A stretch of 64,000 nucleotides of DNA from Phragmites australis (Eukaryota > Streptophyta > Magnoliopsida > Poales > Poaceae): assembly GCF_958298935.1 (NCBI RefSeq), contig NC_084927.1, positions 34,166,501-34,230,500 of the forward strand, written 5' to 3'. Shown here piece after piece: positions 26,434 to 38,275 of the stretch (the stretch's first letter is position 1; each line of letters starts with the position of its first letter). A model generated the notes under the pieces. The model did not search any database, was not told the DNA's origin, and worked only from the letters and a program-made list of their open reading frames with translations. Made by a program: the position numbers and the translations under genes.

Positions 26434-28164
26434 TCAGATGTTGCCCAAAGTACTTTCTCCTACACACGAGGGGTGAAGATCAAAGTTGCACTGCTTGCAA
26501 GAGAACACCCAATACCTTCCCTGCTGCTGGCATTGATCACAGACATATGCCTTAGCCATGTCCAATTCAAGATCATGCTCGTGTCTGGGATCATTCACTC
26601 AGCAAGGCAGCCTGTGTCCCTCTTTCCTGAGCACTTCTTCCACCTAAGAAACTCTAGATTCTGTGAAGGGGAATGCTGTTCCACCGTAAGTGGAAATTGC
26701 TGACCTGCCATCTGTTTTAGAACTTTACCATCCGGACCAAGTATCAGGAGTGCTGGGATGCCCTTGATAGCAAATATTCTTGTAAGCTCTTGCCTGGCAG
26801 TGTCAGAGTAGGGGATGGCAAACCATGGCATTGCACTCAGGTTTGCTTGGAATTCCTCTTTACCGCGGTCTATAGAAATGAAGATAACTTCAAAGCTTCC
26901 AGGTCTTAAGATTTTCAGCTCATTGTACACCTCCCTGAGCTGTTTTGTGAAGGCACGGCAAGGTGGGCACCAGTGTGCTCCAAAGTACAGGCCGACTGTC
27001 TTGCCAATAAGGTCAGCTATAGGAATCTGAAAAACATTGCCATAAGAGGTTCAACTGTAAAGTTAAGCCAAACTGACTAAATGTATTAGAATGAATAATG
27101 CAAAGGAGACATGGATGTAAGCCTAATGTATGAGACACTTAATACGGCATCAGGATTATCAACATTGCATATTATCTACAGAGAGTTGTTGGCTAATGCT
27201 TTGCTACAATCACATGATCTGCAAATTTATTGTGTCCTGATGGTGACTACATTTTATCTCATGTAGTTTCCTTATACAGCATTAAGAAACTACACTTGTT
27301 TTTAATTTCTAGTTTTATTATGGTTTATATGACAAGAACTATATGACAAAAGCATAGTTAAATTAGCAATGTCTATTGATCTTGCACTTCCAATTTTCAT
27401 GGTACCTTTTCTTGTACAACAAAATCAGTAAGATGTGAAAGATTGTGCAGGCAGATTAGCTTGTATTAGTGTGCAGTGTTGGGGTCCTTGCTAATAAAGT
27501 GCCTACCTGTTTTCTGCAAGATTATTTGTTCCCTGTCATAGGATGTACCTACTGTACAGTATCTAGACTGATTTCTCGCCTGAATCATGTCCTAGTTGTT
27601 TCAGAAACTTTTGTAATGCATTACCAAACACATTGACAATTTACAGAAGTAGTTCACGAGATTTTGTTTCACCTTTATGCTATCTGCACTTATGACATAG
27701 TCTCTCTCCTTGCAGCCAAGAAGCTCCTGAAGCTTACCTCCTTGTCTCCTGACATCGTCCATGGCTTCCAGCTCCCCTCTCATCTTTGCACTGAAGGGGT
27801 ATGCATCTACTCCGTACTCCTCAACCAGCCTTACTGCATCCTCGTCGAATCCAAACCCACCGGATGGTGTTGCTGACAAAGGAATCAATGAGGGGATATG
27901 CTCAATGCCAAAGTGGGTGCACAACTTTCTCCTTAGGCCAGTATCGAATGGCAAGGCGAGCCATGGCATGCCTTTGAAGTGATCCAAGAAGTTGATCTCC
28001 CCGTGGTCAAGTGATATGAATATTATCTCAATATTCTTGTCGGTGTTCTGGAGAGCTGTGTAGATTTGGAGTAGCTTTGGGGTGAAGTTCCTGCATGGCC
28101 TGAACCAGTGAGCTGAGAAGAAGAGGCAGATCGTCTTCCCTTTGATGGAGGACAGAGGTACTTC
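26434..28164 (-). pseudogene. Nucleoredoxin (thioredoxin-fold oxidoreductase), decaying copy
   Basis: Two exons read on the minus strand: 27673-28164 and 26434-27026. Nucleoredoxins are multi-thioredoxin-fold disulfide reductases. The first module (VPLSSIKGKTICLFFSAHW onward, then MPWLALPF) has FRPC where an active C-x-x-C is expected. The second (ADLIGKTVGLYFGAHWCPPC, then MPWFAIPY and GIPALLILGPDGK) keeps WCPPC. A one-base loss in an A-run at about 26715-26718 throws out the frame after DGKVLK. The displaced frame resumes with STYGGTAFPFTESRV but meets TAG at 26644-26646 and TGA at 26599-26601. It then reads into a DC1-type zinc motif (AYVCDQCQQQG, then CKQCNFDLHPSC) ending at 26434. A 5' exon is expected but not convincingly found; 28655-28720 has a weak candidate. 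Either a pseudogene, or a gene truncated at 26595 that has lost its DC1 end. Confidence 0.88.
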
Positions 28165-30274
28165 CTGCTTTTGCACGAAAGATATTCAGTGCTTTCAATG
28201 AGACAAATTTGGAAAAACAACAATTTCTTTTCTTTTGAGAACAAGTGCAATACAATTTTGTGGCCTTGGGCTGTACTGTGTTGTTGTAAACTATATTTTT
28301 AGTTTCCAAATGAAATAGTTAGTTATCCTACTTTGAAGAGTTATGTCAAGTACCCATTTTTGCAGTTTAAACTTCTGCAGAGATTTCAGTTACTGCTTAA
28401 AGAACACAGCAACTTTCTCCTGGAGAACTTTTATAGATCGATGTTTGTTTAGTGTAGTTAAAGCTTGCCTGCATACCAACATGTATTTTCAGAACAGTGA
28501 ACATAATCTTGCAGAGAAGTAATTATTCAGAGTGAAAAATATAGAAAAGCCTATGCTTTCTTTCTGAATGAGGGCTTGAATAAATTTCATGAGAGAACTA
28601 GAAAACACACTTTGTTTAGAACATCAGAACAAAAAATAAATTGAAGACCAGAAATGCCAAACACTACAATTCCTCTCGCCTTTCCTTCATTGGAGAGAAG
28701 AGATTCAACACCAGCCAGTTGTAACATTTCCGCATGTTTGTTCCCCTCTTCGTATACTTCCATCTCTTACTTTTGTTTGTGTGGCAATAACAGGTAACAA
28801 GAAAAATGGTTGGTGGTTTTATGGTTTTGTTGTAGACATCGTTGCTTCATGTTTAAGATATCCATTCCAACATGGCTTCCTAGGAATGATACCTTTGGCA
28901 TGTTGCGTGTGCAACTAATGGAGTAATATTCTAGCAATATGCTCTCCAATAACCCTGCAGAGGGAGCAGCCGTGGTGAAAACAGCAAGGTTGGATAAGGA
29001 TAAAGATGGACAAGAAGCTGAACATGAGAAGGCAAAGCAAAACAGAACGTGTGATAATCCTCCAATCAGCATGGATGCTGATGATGTTGACTGCAAGGTG
29101 CCTTGTGCTGTGCAGATTCTTTTTAATCGCAAGTTGTAAATTCAGACATATGTTGGCCCAGTGACCTCACTCATGTAATTTGGTAATCCTGCCAAGTAGA
29201 ATAAACATAGGAAGTTCAAACGTTTTCTACGAAACTATCATATGTTCACTTCTTTTTTCTTCCGATGAATGATGAAAATTTGTCTTGAGTGAGGAAGTCA
29301 CCAGATCAGTTTGCTCTTGATGGGGATGGGTATTTCTGATCCATTTTTCATCTTCCGGGCATTTCTTGAATGCTGTATCTCGAAAGTTAAATTACCATTA
29401 CCCAGTTTAGTCAATAATCACCACGCATCTGAACTAAGATTTTAAACCACTATCCGTTTAGGGACCTTTTTGTTTCCATTTACACAGGCCTTGTTTGGAT
29501 GCGGCATCGCATTATATTTTTTGCATTGCTAAGTGTCCCAGAAGACATATAACCCATTTTTTTTGGAACTACGGCGAGCTTTGCAGCCTGCCTGAACCAC
29601 GTGTATTGAATCATCCAAACAGCAAAGTACAGGGAGGTTGCATGATGCAACGGAGTTACACAAGGGAGGATTACACCAGAGAGAGGCCTAGTGAGCTATT
29701 ACTTGAAAGTGATGAGCCCAACAAACAATAACTTGCTTACAATCGGCATTGTCAGTACGACAAGCCCACAGATCATAAATCTTCTTAGATTCTGCGAAGC
29801 ACTACTTACTGATCAGATCCATTTTTACGGCGGTGAGGATGGTTGATCGAGCCATCGCGGTGCAGGCGATCGGGCCCGACAGATTAATATCCCAATTTTT
29901 ATTACTGCATTGTTGGGCATTGCTAAGTGTCCCAGAACGCATTATGTTTTTTTGCATCGGATATCGTCAACAACAGTCAGTTCGCCTTGGTGCCAGAATA
30001 TATAGGAGATGCTGTATCCTCATCCTTTTTCTACAAACTAACTGCAATGCTACTTCCGAGCTGCGCTGGAGTCTGCCGTTCCATCTCGAGGAGAACTTGT
30101 ACCTGTGAATGCGTGTCCATCAAGCAGTCCTATTTCAGGGGAAGGACGTCAAGTAGCTTGGCCTTCTCGAAGTGTAGCATCCTGGAATTGTGTAATTGGC
30201 GTTGAACCACGAATGGTTTGCGTTGACGTGGAGTCAGTCGGCTTTGGCGTGCGCTTGACCATCTCTAATGGTTT

Positions 30275-30520
30275 CCTGTTAGGGCTCACAATTCTTTCAC
30301 GAGGGGATTTTTTTTTCTTTTAACGTTCGAACGATTTTCCTTTACGGTTTTCATCATGAAGGAATTTATAAGATTATTTCTTTCAGAATGAGATTCTTTT
30401 TCGTTTTCCTTCACGGGTCCCAAAATTGTTGAATATAAGAAAAAATAAAGTAAATAAGAATAAAGAGGAAAATTAATAAGAGAATGAAATAAAAAAAAAT
30501 GCTGGGAGATGCTCTTACGG
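30275..30520 (+). repeat. Repeat copy A, A/T-rich with GGAGATGCTCTTA end
   Basis: This segment contains CATCATGAAGGAATTTATAAG, a T-rich middle, then purine-rich AAATAAGAATAAAGAGG-type sequence and the end GGGAGATGCTCTTA. A diverged copy in the same orientation lies at 31030-31275. Both look like ends or bodies of a degenerate non-autonomous transposon family. Confidence 0.55.
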
Positions 30521-31029
30521 CCAATGGGCCTAGCAGCATCCCGCGGGGCCGACGCAGCACTCGGCAGAGACCAGACTGCTGCTCGCCCAGGCCCGGCCGG
30601 CCCTCCCTCCGCAGCCATCCAGCCGGCGCCATTCTCTCGTCGTGGAGCGAAGGCGGGGGCCGAGTGAGAGAGGTCGCGCTACGGGGCTAGGCACGCGGAC
30701 GTGGCGAAACCGTTCGCCGGACGAGGAGACGCACGCACACGCGGCGCCTGTGCCACCTCCCGTGCGCGCGGCCAAACTCTGCGCGCGCCGCGTGCCGGTT
30801 CCGCACGACTGGCTGCACCACGACGCCTGGCTTGGCCTCCTCCGCGCCGCCGCCGTTTCCGATACGAAATTTTCACAAGTCCGTAGCTGGGTACCCGCTA
30901 CAAAACTTCTCAACAGAACATGCGCGCGCGCCTAGCTAGTTTCTGTCCACCTGCAACAACGAACGCTTGCCACGTGATCTCATCGGTCCCGGAAAGGCCA
31001 CAACACACGTCTTGCTTCTTTTTGCATAA

Positions 31030-31275
31030 GAACGTCTTTGGGATTCGGATTAAAATTCCTTTATAAAGTGATTTTTGTTTTATTTAGTGTTTCAACAATT
31101 TTTCTTCATGATTACTGTCGTGAAGAGATTTTCAAAATTATTCTCTTCATAACAGTATTCTCTCTGCTTTTCTTTCACGAATCTTTTAAAAAAAAGCTGT
31201 TGAAAAAAAAAAGGAATAAGAAGGGAAATAAGAAAGAAAATGAAATGAAAAAAAATATAGTTGGAGATGTTCGGA
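31030..31275 (+). repeat. Repeat copy B, A/T-rich with GGAGATGTTCGGA end
   Basis: Diverged partner of the 30275-30520 segment: the same order of CTTCATGATTACTGTCGTGA, T-rich, purine-rich (AATAAGAAGGGAAATAAG) and the end TTGGAGATGTTC. The two copies bracket a GC-rich island of about 500 bp. Confidence 0.55.
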
Positions 31276-32389
31276 AGCATCCTCGCAACAGTCATGCTGC
31301 TGCTTCCCCTCTGCCTTAGCCTCGAATCAAGCGGCTCGGCGTCTTCTCTACGTCGTGAGGAACTGAAAGCGCGTGTACGTTCATTCAAGGGGACACAGCC
31401 ACTGGATTCCGACTCATCCTTCACTGCTTTCACACTCGGAATGCACATGCAGGCCCTTCACTTCCTCAAAACTTTTTCCCCAGGAATGAGGTCGACATCA
31501 TCGCATCACCTGATCACCGTGTCAAGATGGCTAGCGAAGGCCAAAGGAAGGTGAAAGTGACAATACATAGGACCAAGCAAGGGCGTGGCCCATAGACGAC
31601 TGACGATTACCGATCACTCATATATATTTTTTTCAAATCAACTCATATATATGAAAAATGGATAGTTTGGTAACGTAAATCACCCTCAACTCTAAATACA
31701 CCATTGCGAACACAAAATCTTCTACAAACGCCGTTATCAACAATACAAGCCTTATATTCTGAACGAAAAAAAAAAACTAATTTTAGTCCATCAACTCTTT
31801 CCGTGGTTCAATTTTCGTACACCATCTTCAAAACAGGATAAATCACTTATTAAACAAAACTAGCCAATCCTATCAACAAAAGCAATTTTGTCCGATTTTG
31901 ACCTACGTGTCATGCCATGGTGGATCTTAAAAAACAAAGGAACAATTACAAAGAAACTATTACTCTTGATGTTATTGTAAGCTTGTTATAAAAAATTACA
32001 AAAATACTATTAAACTGTCATTCGAGTGTCTTCTTTAAAAAAATAAAAAATCAGAAAGGTATTTGCAAATGCCTAAAAACAAAAAATGGTTTATACCAAG
32101 TGTGATATATGTGGCAGCCATATCGATTCGACTGAAGACAATCACATATAGGCCCCATCTCATTTTAGTCGGCTCAGTTCTTTTGTTGATAGAAGAACTG
32201 GTTATAAATAGTTTTCTGAGTTGGACAACGCGTTTTATCCGGTTTTAAGGACAAGGAACGAAAAATTGAGTGATGCGATGAGTTAAGGGGGAAAAAGATC
32301 AATTTGTCACCCAAACTGTGTCCTCTAGCAACTCCTTTTAAACCCAAAGGAGTTCACAGACCACTCACAAACCGAGTCACTCTCGTTCC

Positions 32390-32543
32390 TTCCCCAGCTC
32401 TTGTGTAGGCTCTACCGCCTGCGGCACCGCCCTCCGCGCCGAGCACGCCTCTCTTACTTCTCTGGTAGGCGTCCTCGCCGTCCTCTTCCTCCCCTGGAGT
32501 GGAAATCATCCATCTGGACTTGGATTGAGTTCTTCTGCTGCAG
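32390..32543 (+). other. Predicted 5' UTR exon of the YTH gene
   Basis: A C/T-rich and GC-rich leader-like stretch (GCTCTTGTGTAGGCTCTACC, then CCGCCCTCCGCGCCGAGC) ends CTGCTGCAG followed by a strong donor GTAAGG at 32544. The next usable acceptor for the downstream coding exon is at 35471-35472, so this is the likely non-coding first exon. The upstream boundary is a guess. Confidence 0.5.
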
Positions 32544-33077
32544 GTAAGGAAGCCCTTGCTTGCTTGCCATCTGCAGAATCTTTTCTTTGCTGTGAGCCCT
32601 TTGAGTCCAAACGTTTATTTCCAGAATGGATGTTTTATCCCATTCAGTTCGTTGCGGATTCTTTGCTTGGTGGAGTGCTAATAGCAATTTATTTTCCAAT
32701 TTTTTTGAGGGGTTCGACTGAACCCCCATACGGTCATGCCTTATGTTAAGTTCGCCCCTGATCAGCTTGTTAGGAAGCTGAAGTTCTTGTATACTCTAGT
32801 TAATTCGTAGAGCGTTTGTGTTTGAGCAAAAAGACAAGCATTAGAAACGTATAGTGTAGATGGTGCTTCATGATGATGTAGTCACTATTCAGTGTTCTTC
32901 AGTCTCCACTGAAGAAATATTATTTGTTTGCTGTACAGTGTATAATGGTCTGCATACAATTGTTCCACGTGATAAGAATATGTTCCTTAGTTTGTGTATG
33001 TTTTGACATGTTAATAACATTATTTGTTATTTACGAATTACGACTGTACATGACAGCTGGTTTTCCTATATATTTTT

Positions 33078-35430
33078 TTTAGATAAAGGGATTCTTATTT
33101 CATTAAGCTAATGAAAATATCCCAACCTCTACATGACAAGATGTATTCGGCCGATCAATATTACAGAAAACAAACCAAAAAAGTAGATTCCGTCTGTCAC
33201 AAAGGCAACAAAAGCCCTGTGGAAAAAGGAACTTTAACAAAAAAGACATGGATCTATTGCTAAACCTCTATCCAAACATTGGGAAGATATCCATCGTTGT
33301 GATCTCCAATTGACGACATCTTGACCTCATAGTTTCCTAGTCCTCCTTCTTCCTTTGAAGTAATGCCCAAAAACGAATCCAGTATGTTGCCCTGTAAATA
33401 ACCTGCGTAGGAGAGGATATATTGGCCTTGTCAAAAACTGTATCATTCACTAAGTCAGATTGCCCAACAGATGCCTATAGCTCCCACCAATATTTGTTTT
33501 CTTAGCACCATATTTATATCATTTATCCATGAACCAAACATGTGAGATACACTAATAGGGGGTAGTAATCCATAGGTGATGTGAACTATCCTCTAAATGA
33601 ATTTGGCCAAATTACAATCAAGAAAAGGTATTGAATAGTCTCGTTTGAACTACAAAAACAACACTTTTCATTCTCATGCCAATTTCTTCTTATTAAATTG
33701 TCTTTTGTTAGTATTACACCTTTATGTAAGTACCGCAATTTTTTTTTTTGATCTTTAATGGAACCTTCAATCTCCATAGGTATCGGTTATTATCGATTAT
33801 GTTGCTATCTAGCACTACCCTATACATAGATTGTACTGAGAACTGACCACTTTGGTGTAAAGCCCATCTAAAAAGATCTGGCTCCTCATTTAGATCAACC
33901 TCGGTAATCTTAGCTAAAAGACTTTGCCATGCTTCAAGCTTATCCCCCACCAAAAATCTACGAAAAGATAAATTAGAAGGATCATAACTTAGAACTTCCA
34001 ATACAGTATCCTGCTTCTTATGTGCAATGTTATACAAAATTGGGTACCGCTCTTTCAAAGCGGTTTTCCTTAACCACCTATCTTCTTAGAATCTTATTTG
34101 AGTGCCATTTCGTAATTGAAAATTCCCAAAACTTAGGAATAGATCATTGACACTCATTAATCCTGACCAGAATTGTGAGTCACCAGGTTTTTTATCCACT
34201 TGAGCAATAGTTTTGTTACTCAAATACTTTTTTCTAATCAAATGTTGCCATGTCCCATTCTCATTAATTAGTTTAAAGAGCTACTTACTTAATAGACATT
34301 TGTTCAGGATGTCGAGGTCTTGAATACCCAAACCACCATGACCTTTTGGTCTACATAACATGCTTCATTTTGCCAGCCTATATTTCTTCTTGTGCTCATC
34401 ACCTTGCTAGAAGAATCTAGATCGGTAATAGTCTAATTTCTTGGGAACACCTTTTGGTATTTCAAAGAAAGATGGCATGAACATGGCCAGACTACTCAAC
34501 ACTGAGTTGATAAAAACATGCTTACCCCTGTAAGATAGACGTTTTCCTTTCTAGCTGCTTAATTTTTTGTCAAATCTATCTTCTAACATTTTTCAGTTAT
34601 TATTACTTATGTATCTATGATGCATTGGAATTCCTAGATACCTAAACGGATAGTTCTCAAATTTACATCAAAAAATTTGAATATATTGGTCTTCATAGTC
34701 TTTGGCCTCCCCATAGCAGAATAATTCACTTTTATGGAAATTAATTTTTATGCTTGATAATTGCTCAAACGCACATAGTAAGAGCTTCATATTTTTTGCC
34801 TGTTCCAGATCATGTTCCATAAAGATAATTGTATCATCCGCATATTGAAGGATAGAAAGACCATTATTAACCAAATGAGGAACTACGTCACAAATTTGCC
34901 CATCTTCCTTTGCTCGTGCAATAAAGATTGCAAGCATATCAACCACTAGATTAAACAAGATTAGAGATATAGGATCACCTTGCCTTAAACCCTTTTTGTT
35001 TGAAAAAAACGGCCCACCACATCATTTACCTTAACACCAACACTCCCTTCAGATACAAACTGCTCTACCCAAGAACATCATTGTGACGAAAATCCTTTCA
35101 TTCTTAAAACTTGTTGTAAGAAGGACCATTTGACTCTATCATAAGCCTTCTCAAAATCAAATTTTAAGATTACTGCATTTCACTTTTTCCTGTGCAATTC
35201 ATGAATAGTCTCATGAAGGATGTCCACTCCTTCCATTATGTCTCTACCTGGTATAAAAGCAGTATGAGATGACCTAATTATATTTTGTGCCACACCTGAT
35301 AGCCTATCAACTCCAACTTTCGTAAAGATCTTAAAGCTTACATTTAGAAGCTGTAGTGCCTGTATATACCCTGTAATTCCCTTTTTTAAGCTTGTACTAT
35401 TTCTCATCTGCCCATCAAAATGCAACTTAT
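33078..35430 (-). mobile_element. LINE (L1-type non-LTR retrotransposon), 5'-truncated and degenerate, antisense in the YTH intron
   Basis: Minus-strand frames in order: reverse-transcriptase N-part (LNVSFKIFTKVGVDRLSG, then HTAFIPGRDIMEGVDILHE, about 35180-35425); GLRQGDPISLILFNLVVDML and the catalytic YADD box (ILQYADDTIIF, about 34668-34990); the thumb region; then the zinc-binding-RVT C-terminal region (FRWALHQSGQFSVQSMY, about 33840, and CCFCSSNETIQYLF, about 33650). Several stops and frameshifts separate the pieces, so it cannot be active. The 3' end is an A-run, seen as T8 on the plus strand near 33078. ORF1 and the endonuclease are missing, as expected for 5' truncation. Confidence 0.88.
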
Positions 35431-35477
35431 ACTACTTTGCTGGACTTATTTATGCTTGTTCCTTTTGAGTAGATCAT

Positions 35478-38275
35478 ATGGTGCCACCAGAATCACAAGC
35501 CGCAGTTGAGAAAAATTCTTCCATGAGTGTGGAAACTAAAGAGCAGGTTCTAGCAGTAATGCTCGTTATTTTTTTCGTCTTCTTTGCTAGACTTGAAGTA
35601 TTACTAACAGTAGATTGCTGTTCTGTCAGCTTGTTTCTAGCAAAGGTCACAAGATATCTAGTACTACTGTGCACGGTGCAAGCTCCTTAAAATTACCAAA
35701 AAGTGCTCAAGAGGAGGCTAGCTTTATGGGTGAAGGTGGAGAACAACAGTTCGGCTACCACCCCAATGCGCATGCCCTTCAGCCACAAACACTCTTTTCT
35801 GGAGGTTAGATTGTATTTTTGTTTCTCTGTATTGATGCTTACACCCACCAATATATGGTTGCACCACATAAAACGTGCATTGAAGATACTACATAGCATG
35901 GTTAAAATGCTAGCTAGTATTATTCTTGTTGCCCACATCTAAATCGATTTTCATTAGGTTCATGTATGCTATTTTTAATATCAAGGGACATTTCCTGATT
36001 GTTTTGTTAGGCCTTGTTTATTGACTTCATGCCCCATTTTTTTTTAAAAAAAAAATCCATGTCTTTATTTCTATCTTGGTCTTAGGAGAAGGACAGAAAA
36101 TATGTTTATTTTATTTTCCCCAATTTTGAATTCATTATTTTATTTCATAAGGATATTTGAATCATTTGGGTACATGGGAAGAATATCCACATGTTGTGAG
36201 TGCAGAGGGACTTGATGCTGCATCCCCTGTAAGTATTGGACTGTTGAGCTTTCCCCACTTCCTAATTTTTCATGATCATGTTTTCTTAAGTGATTTTACA
36301 GCTAGATTGGTTACTTGTGTTATCTCATGGATATGCAAACAACTCACAGGTGATGTATGGAGCTTATTCCCCTCCGTCAACTATCGGAGACAGCCAGTGG
36401 TATTTCCCTTTGCTCTATCCCTTGTCAAATCCTTACTACCAGCCACCTGCTTCTCCAAGCATCGGATATTCAAATTCTGCCATTGGAATATCGCAATTTG
36501 ATCCTATGCACCAGTATTACCTTCCTGACACACTTCTCTACCCACCAACTCCTGACTTCCATCAACCTTTTGGTTCTTTGGATGGAGGTAATATTTCCTT
36601 TTGTTAATCTCTTCGTGGCTTCTCATGATATATATGAAATTTTGATTTCTGTTTTCAGCATCACATATATTTTACTATATTGGCAACATGCCATTTTTGT
36701 ACTGATTGTGTGAACTTATTGCAGCTCCAATGCAACCGAGTGGTATTCCTGGACTTTTTGGGCAAGGAAACATACCCCTGACTTCTAAAATGGTATGGTG
36801 TTATGCAATTGTATTTTAGCATGTTCTTAATTGATTATATCCGTGTTTTTGGTCCATGGTTGGTTATATATCAACATTGATTTTGAAAGCCAATTTTATT
36901 ATTATTTATTTACTGCACCTACCATATCAGTTATGTTTTTTTTGGAACTGATGACTTCAATTTTGTTGCATCAGGAATCCATGTATAGCTCTGGGTCATA
37001 CAAAGTACTCCAGCAAGGTGGTAAATTTGGAGGCGCTACACCACGCTGTAGTGCTGCTAGTAGCAGATTCAGCACCTTCAACAAGGGATTCAAACATGAG
37101 AAGAGCTCTCTTGACTTTCTGAATGAGCAAAACCGTGGGCCAAGGGCCACCAAAACACAGAAAGAAGTGGAGAGCTCTTCAGCGGAGGACAAAAATAAGA
37201 CAACATTGTTAATAGTTGATTCTGAGCAGTACAACCACCCTGATTTTCTCACTGAGTACAAGGATGCCAAATTTTTTGTAATAAAGTCCTACACTGAAGA
37301 TCACGTACACAAGAGCATAAAGTATAATGTTTGGGCCAGCACTTCTAGCGGGAACAGAAAATTAAATGTTGCTTATCATGAAGCAAAAGAGAAAGAAGAT
37401 CATTGTCCTATTTTCTTGTTTTTCTCGGTACGATCATTCCCTTCTCTGTTAATTCTTTTTTCGTCTCTTTTGCTTTCGTGCTGAGGGAAAAAAAAGTGCA
37501 TGGTTACCATATGATTTTTCTTTTGAGTTTCAGTCTTTGTGCATAAGCGAAGTTGACCTTTGAATTTATGACTTTTTTTGCAGGTTAATGGCAGTGGTCA
37601 GTTCTGTGGTGTAGCTGAGATGATTGGACCTGTCAACTTCGACAAGAGCGTTGATTACTGGCAGAATGACAGATGGAGTGGCCAGTTCCCTGTCAAATGG
37701 CACATTGTTAAGGATGCCCCAAACAACCTTGTTCGGCACATCATCCTGGAGAATAATGAGAACAAGCCTGTGACAAACAGCAGGGACACGCAGGAGGTAC
37801 AATTAATGCACATGACCCCCATCTTAGTACTAAATATTTGTAAATGTTGACATGTAAATTAATTTTGTTGTCTGCTTTTAGTGGCGCTCACTATTAGTGC
37901 TTGTCTTTTGATGTGCTCTTTTGAATAGTAGTACCATTAACTTGACAAACTAACTTGCAGGTGAAACTGGAGCAGGGTCTCCAGATGCTAGCCATCTTCA
38001 AGAATCATGAAGCCCAGACAACAATCCTTGAGGACTTCGACTTTTATGAGCAACGAGAGAAGGCTATGCTGGATAATAGGCAGCAAGAGAAGCTGCAGTG
38101 CGCCAATGCCGAGGCCCGTAAGCTGGTGGAGGCCAGTGCACCAGTGAACCTTATGACCCATATCTCAGCCACCTTTGCACGGGCAGTCCAGCTAGAAGAA
38201 ACCAAGGGCAAAGAAAACAGAACAAAGGTTGAAGACACCACAGCTGCTGAACGGCATAAGCGGGAAGCCTTCTGA
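35478..38275 (+). CDS. YTH-domain m6A reader (ECT family)
   Basis: Cytoplasmic reader of N6-methyladenosine in mRNA, YTHDF/ECT class. Eight coding exons: 35478-35546, 35630-35804, 36152-36228, 36302-36587, 36725-36792, 36975-37427, 37584-37796, 37961-38275, about 551 residues. The N-terminal half is low-complexity and Tyr/Pro/Ser-rich ([28 protein letters not shown]), typical of ECT proteins. The C-terminal YTH domain begins near [20 protein letters not shown] and carries the aromatic-cage tryptophans: W in KYNVWAST and those in [10 protein letters not shown]. It continues [14 protein letters not shown] and [20 protein letters not shown]. Exons 7 and 8 complete the domain, followed by a charged tail. 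The start ATG lies five bases after an acceptor at 35471-35472. The exon 1 donor (GTTCTA) is weak, so the first exon border is the least certain. The 2.9-kb 5' intron houses a LINE. Confidence 0.92.

Larger units (their letters stand above)
28165..32389. other. Intergenic DNA between the nucleoredoxin copy and the YTH gene
   Basis: No convincing gene. A possible coding fragment at 28939-29094 (+) reads acidic, charged residues ending before a GT donor-like site, but I do not recognise it. A 21-bp exact direct repeat (GCATTGCTAAGTGTCCCAGAA) occurs at about 29523 and 29919. A GC-rich island at 30525-30900 gives long overlapping frames on both strands, a composition effect. A related repeat pair flanks that island. 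The stretch 31600-32300 is A/T-rich with nothing identifiable. Confidence 0.5.

Noticed and set aside
30530..30935. Frames of 60-127 codons on both strands in the GC-rich island
   Set aside because: Open in many frames at once; no recognisable domain. Kept only as part of a repeat-bracketed island.
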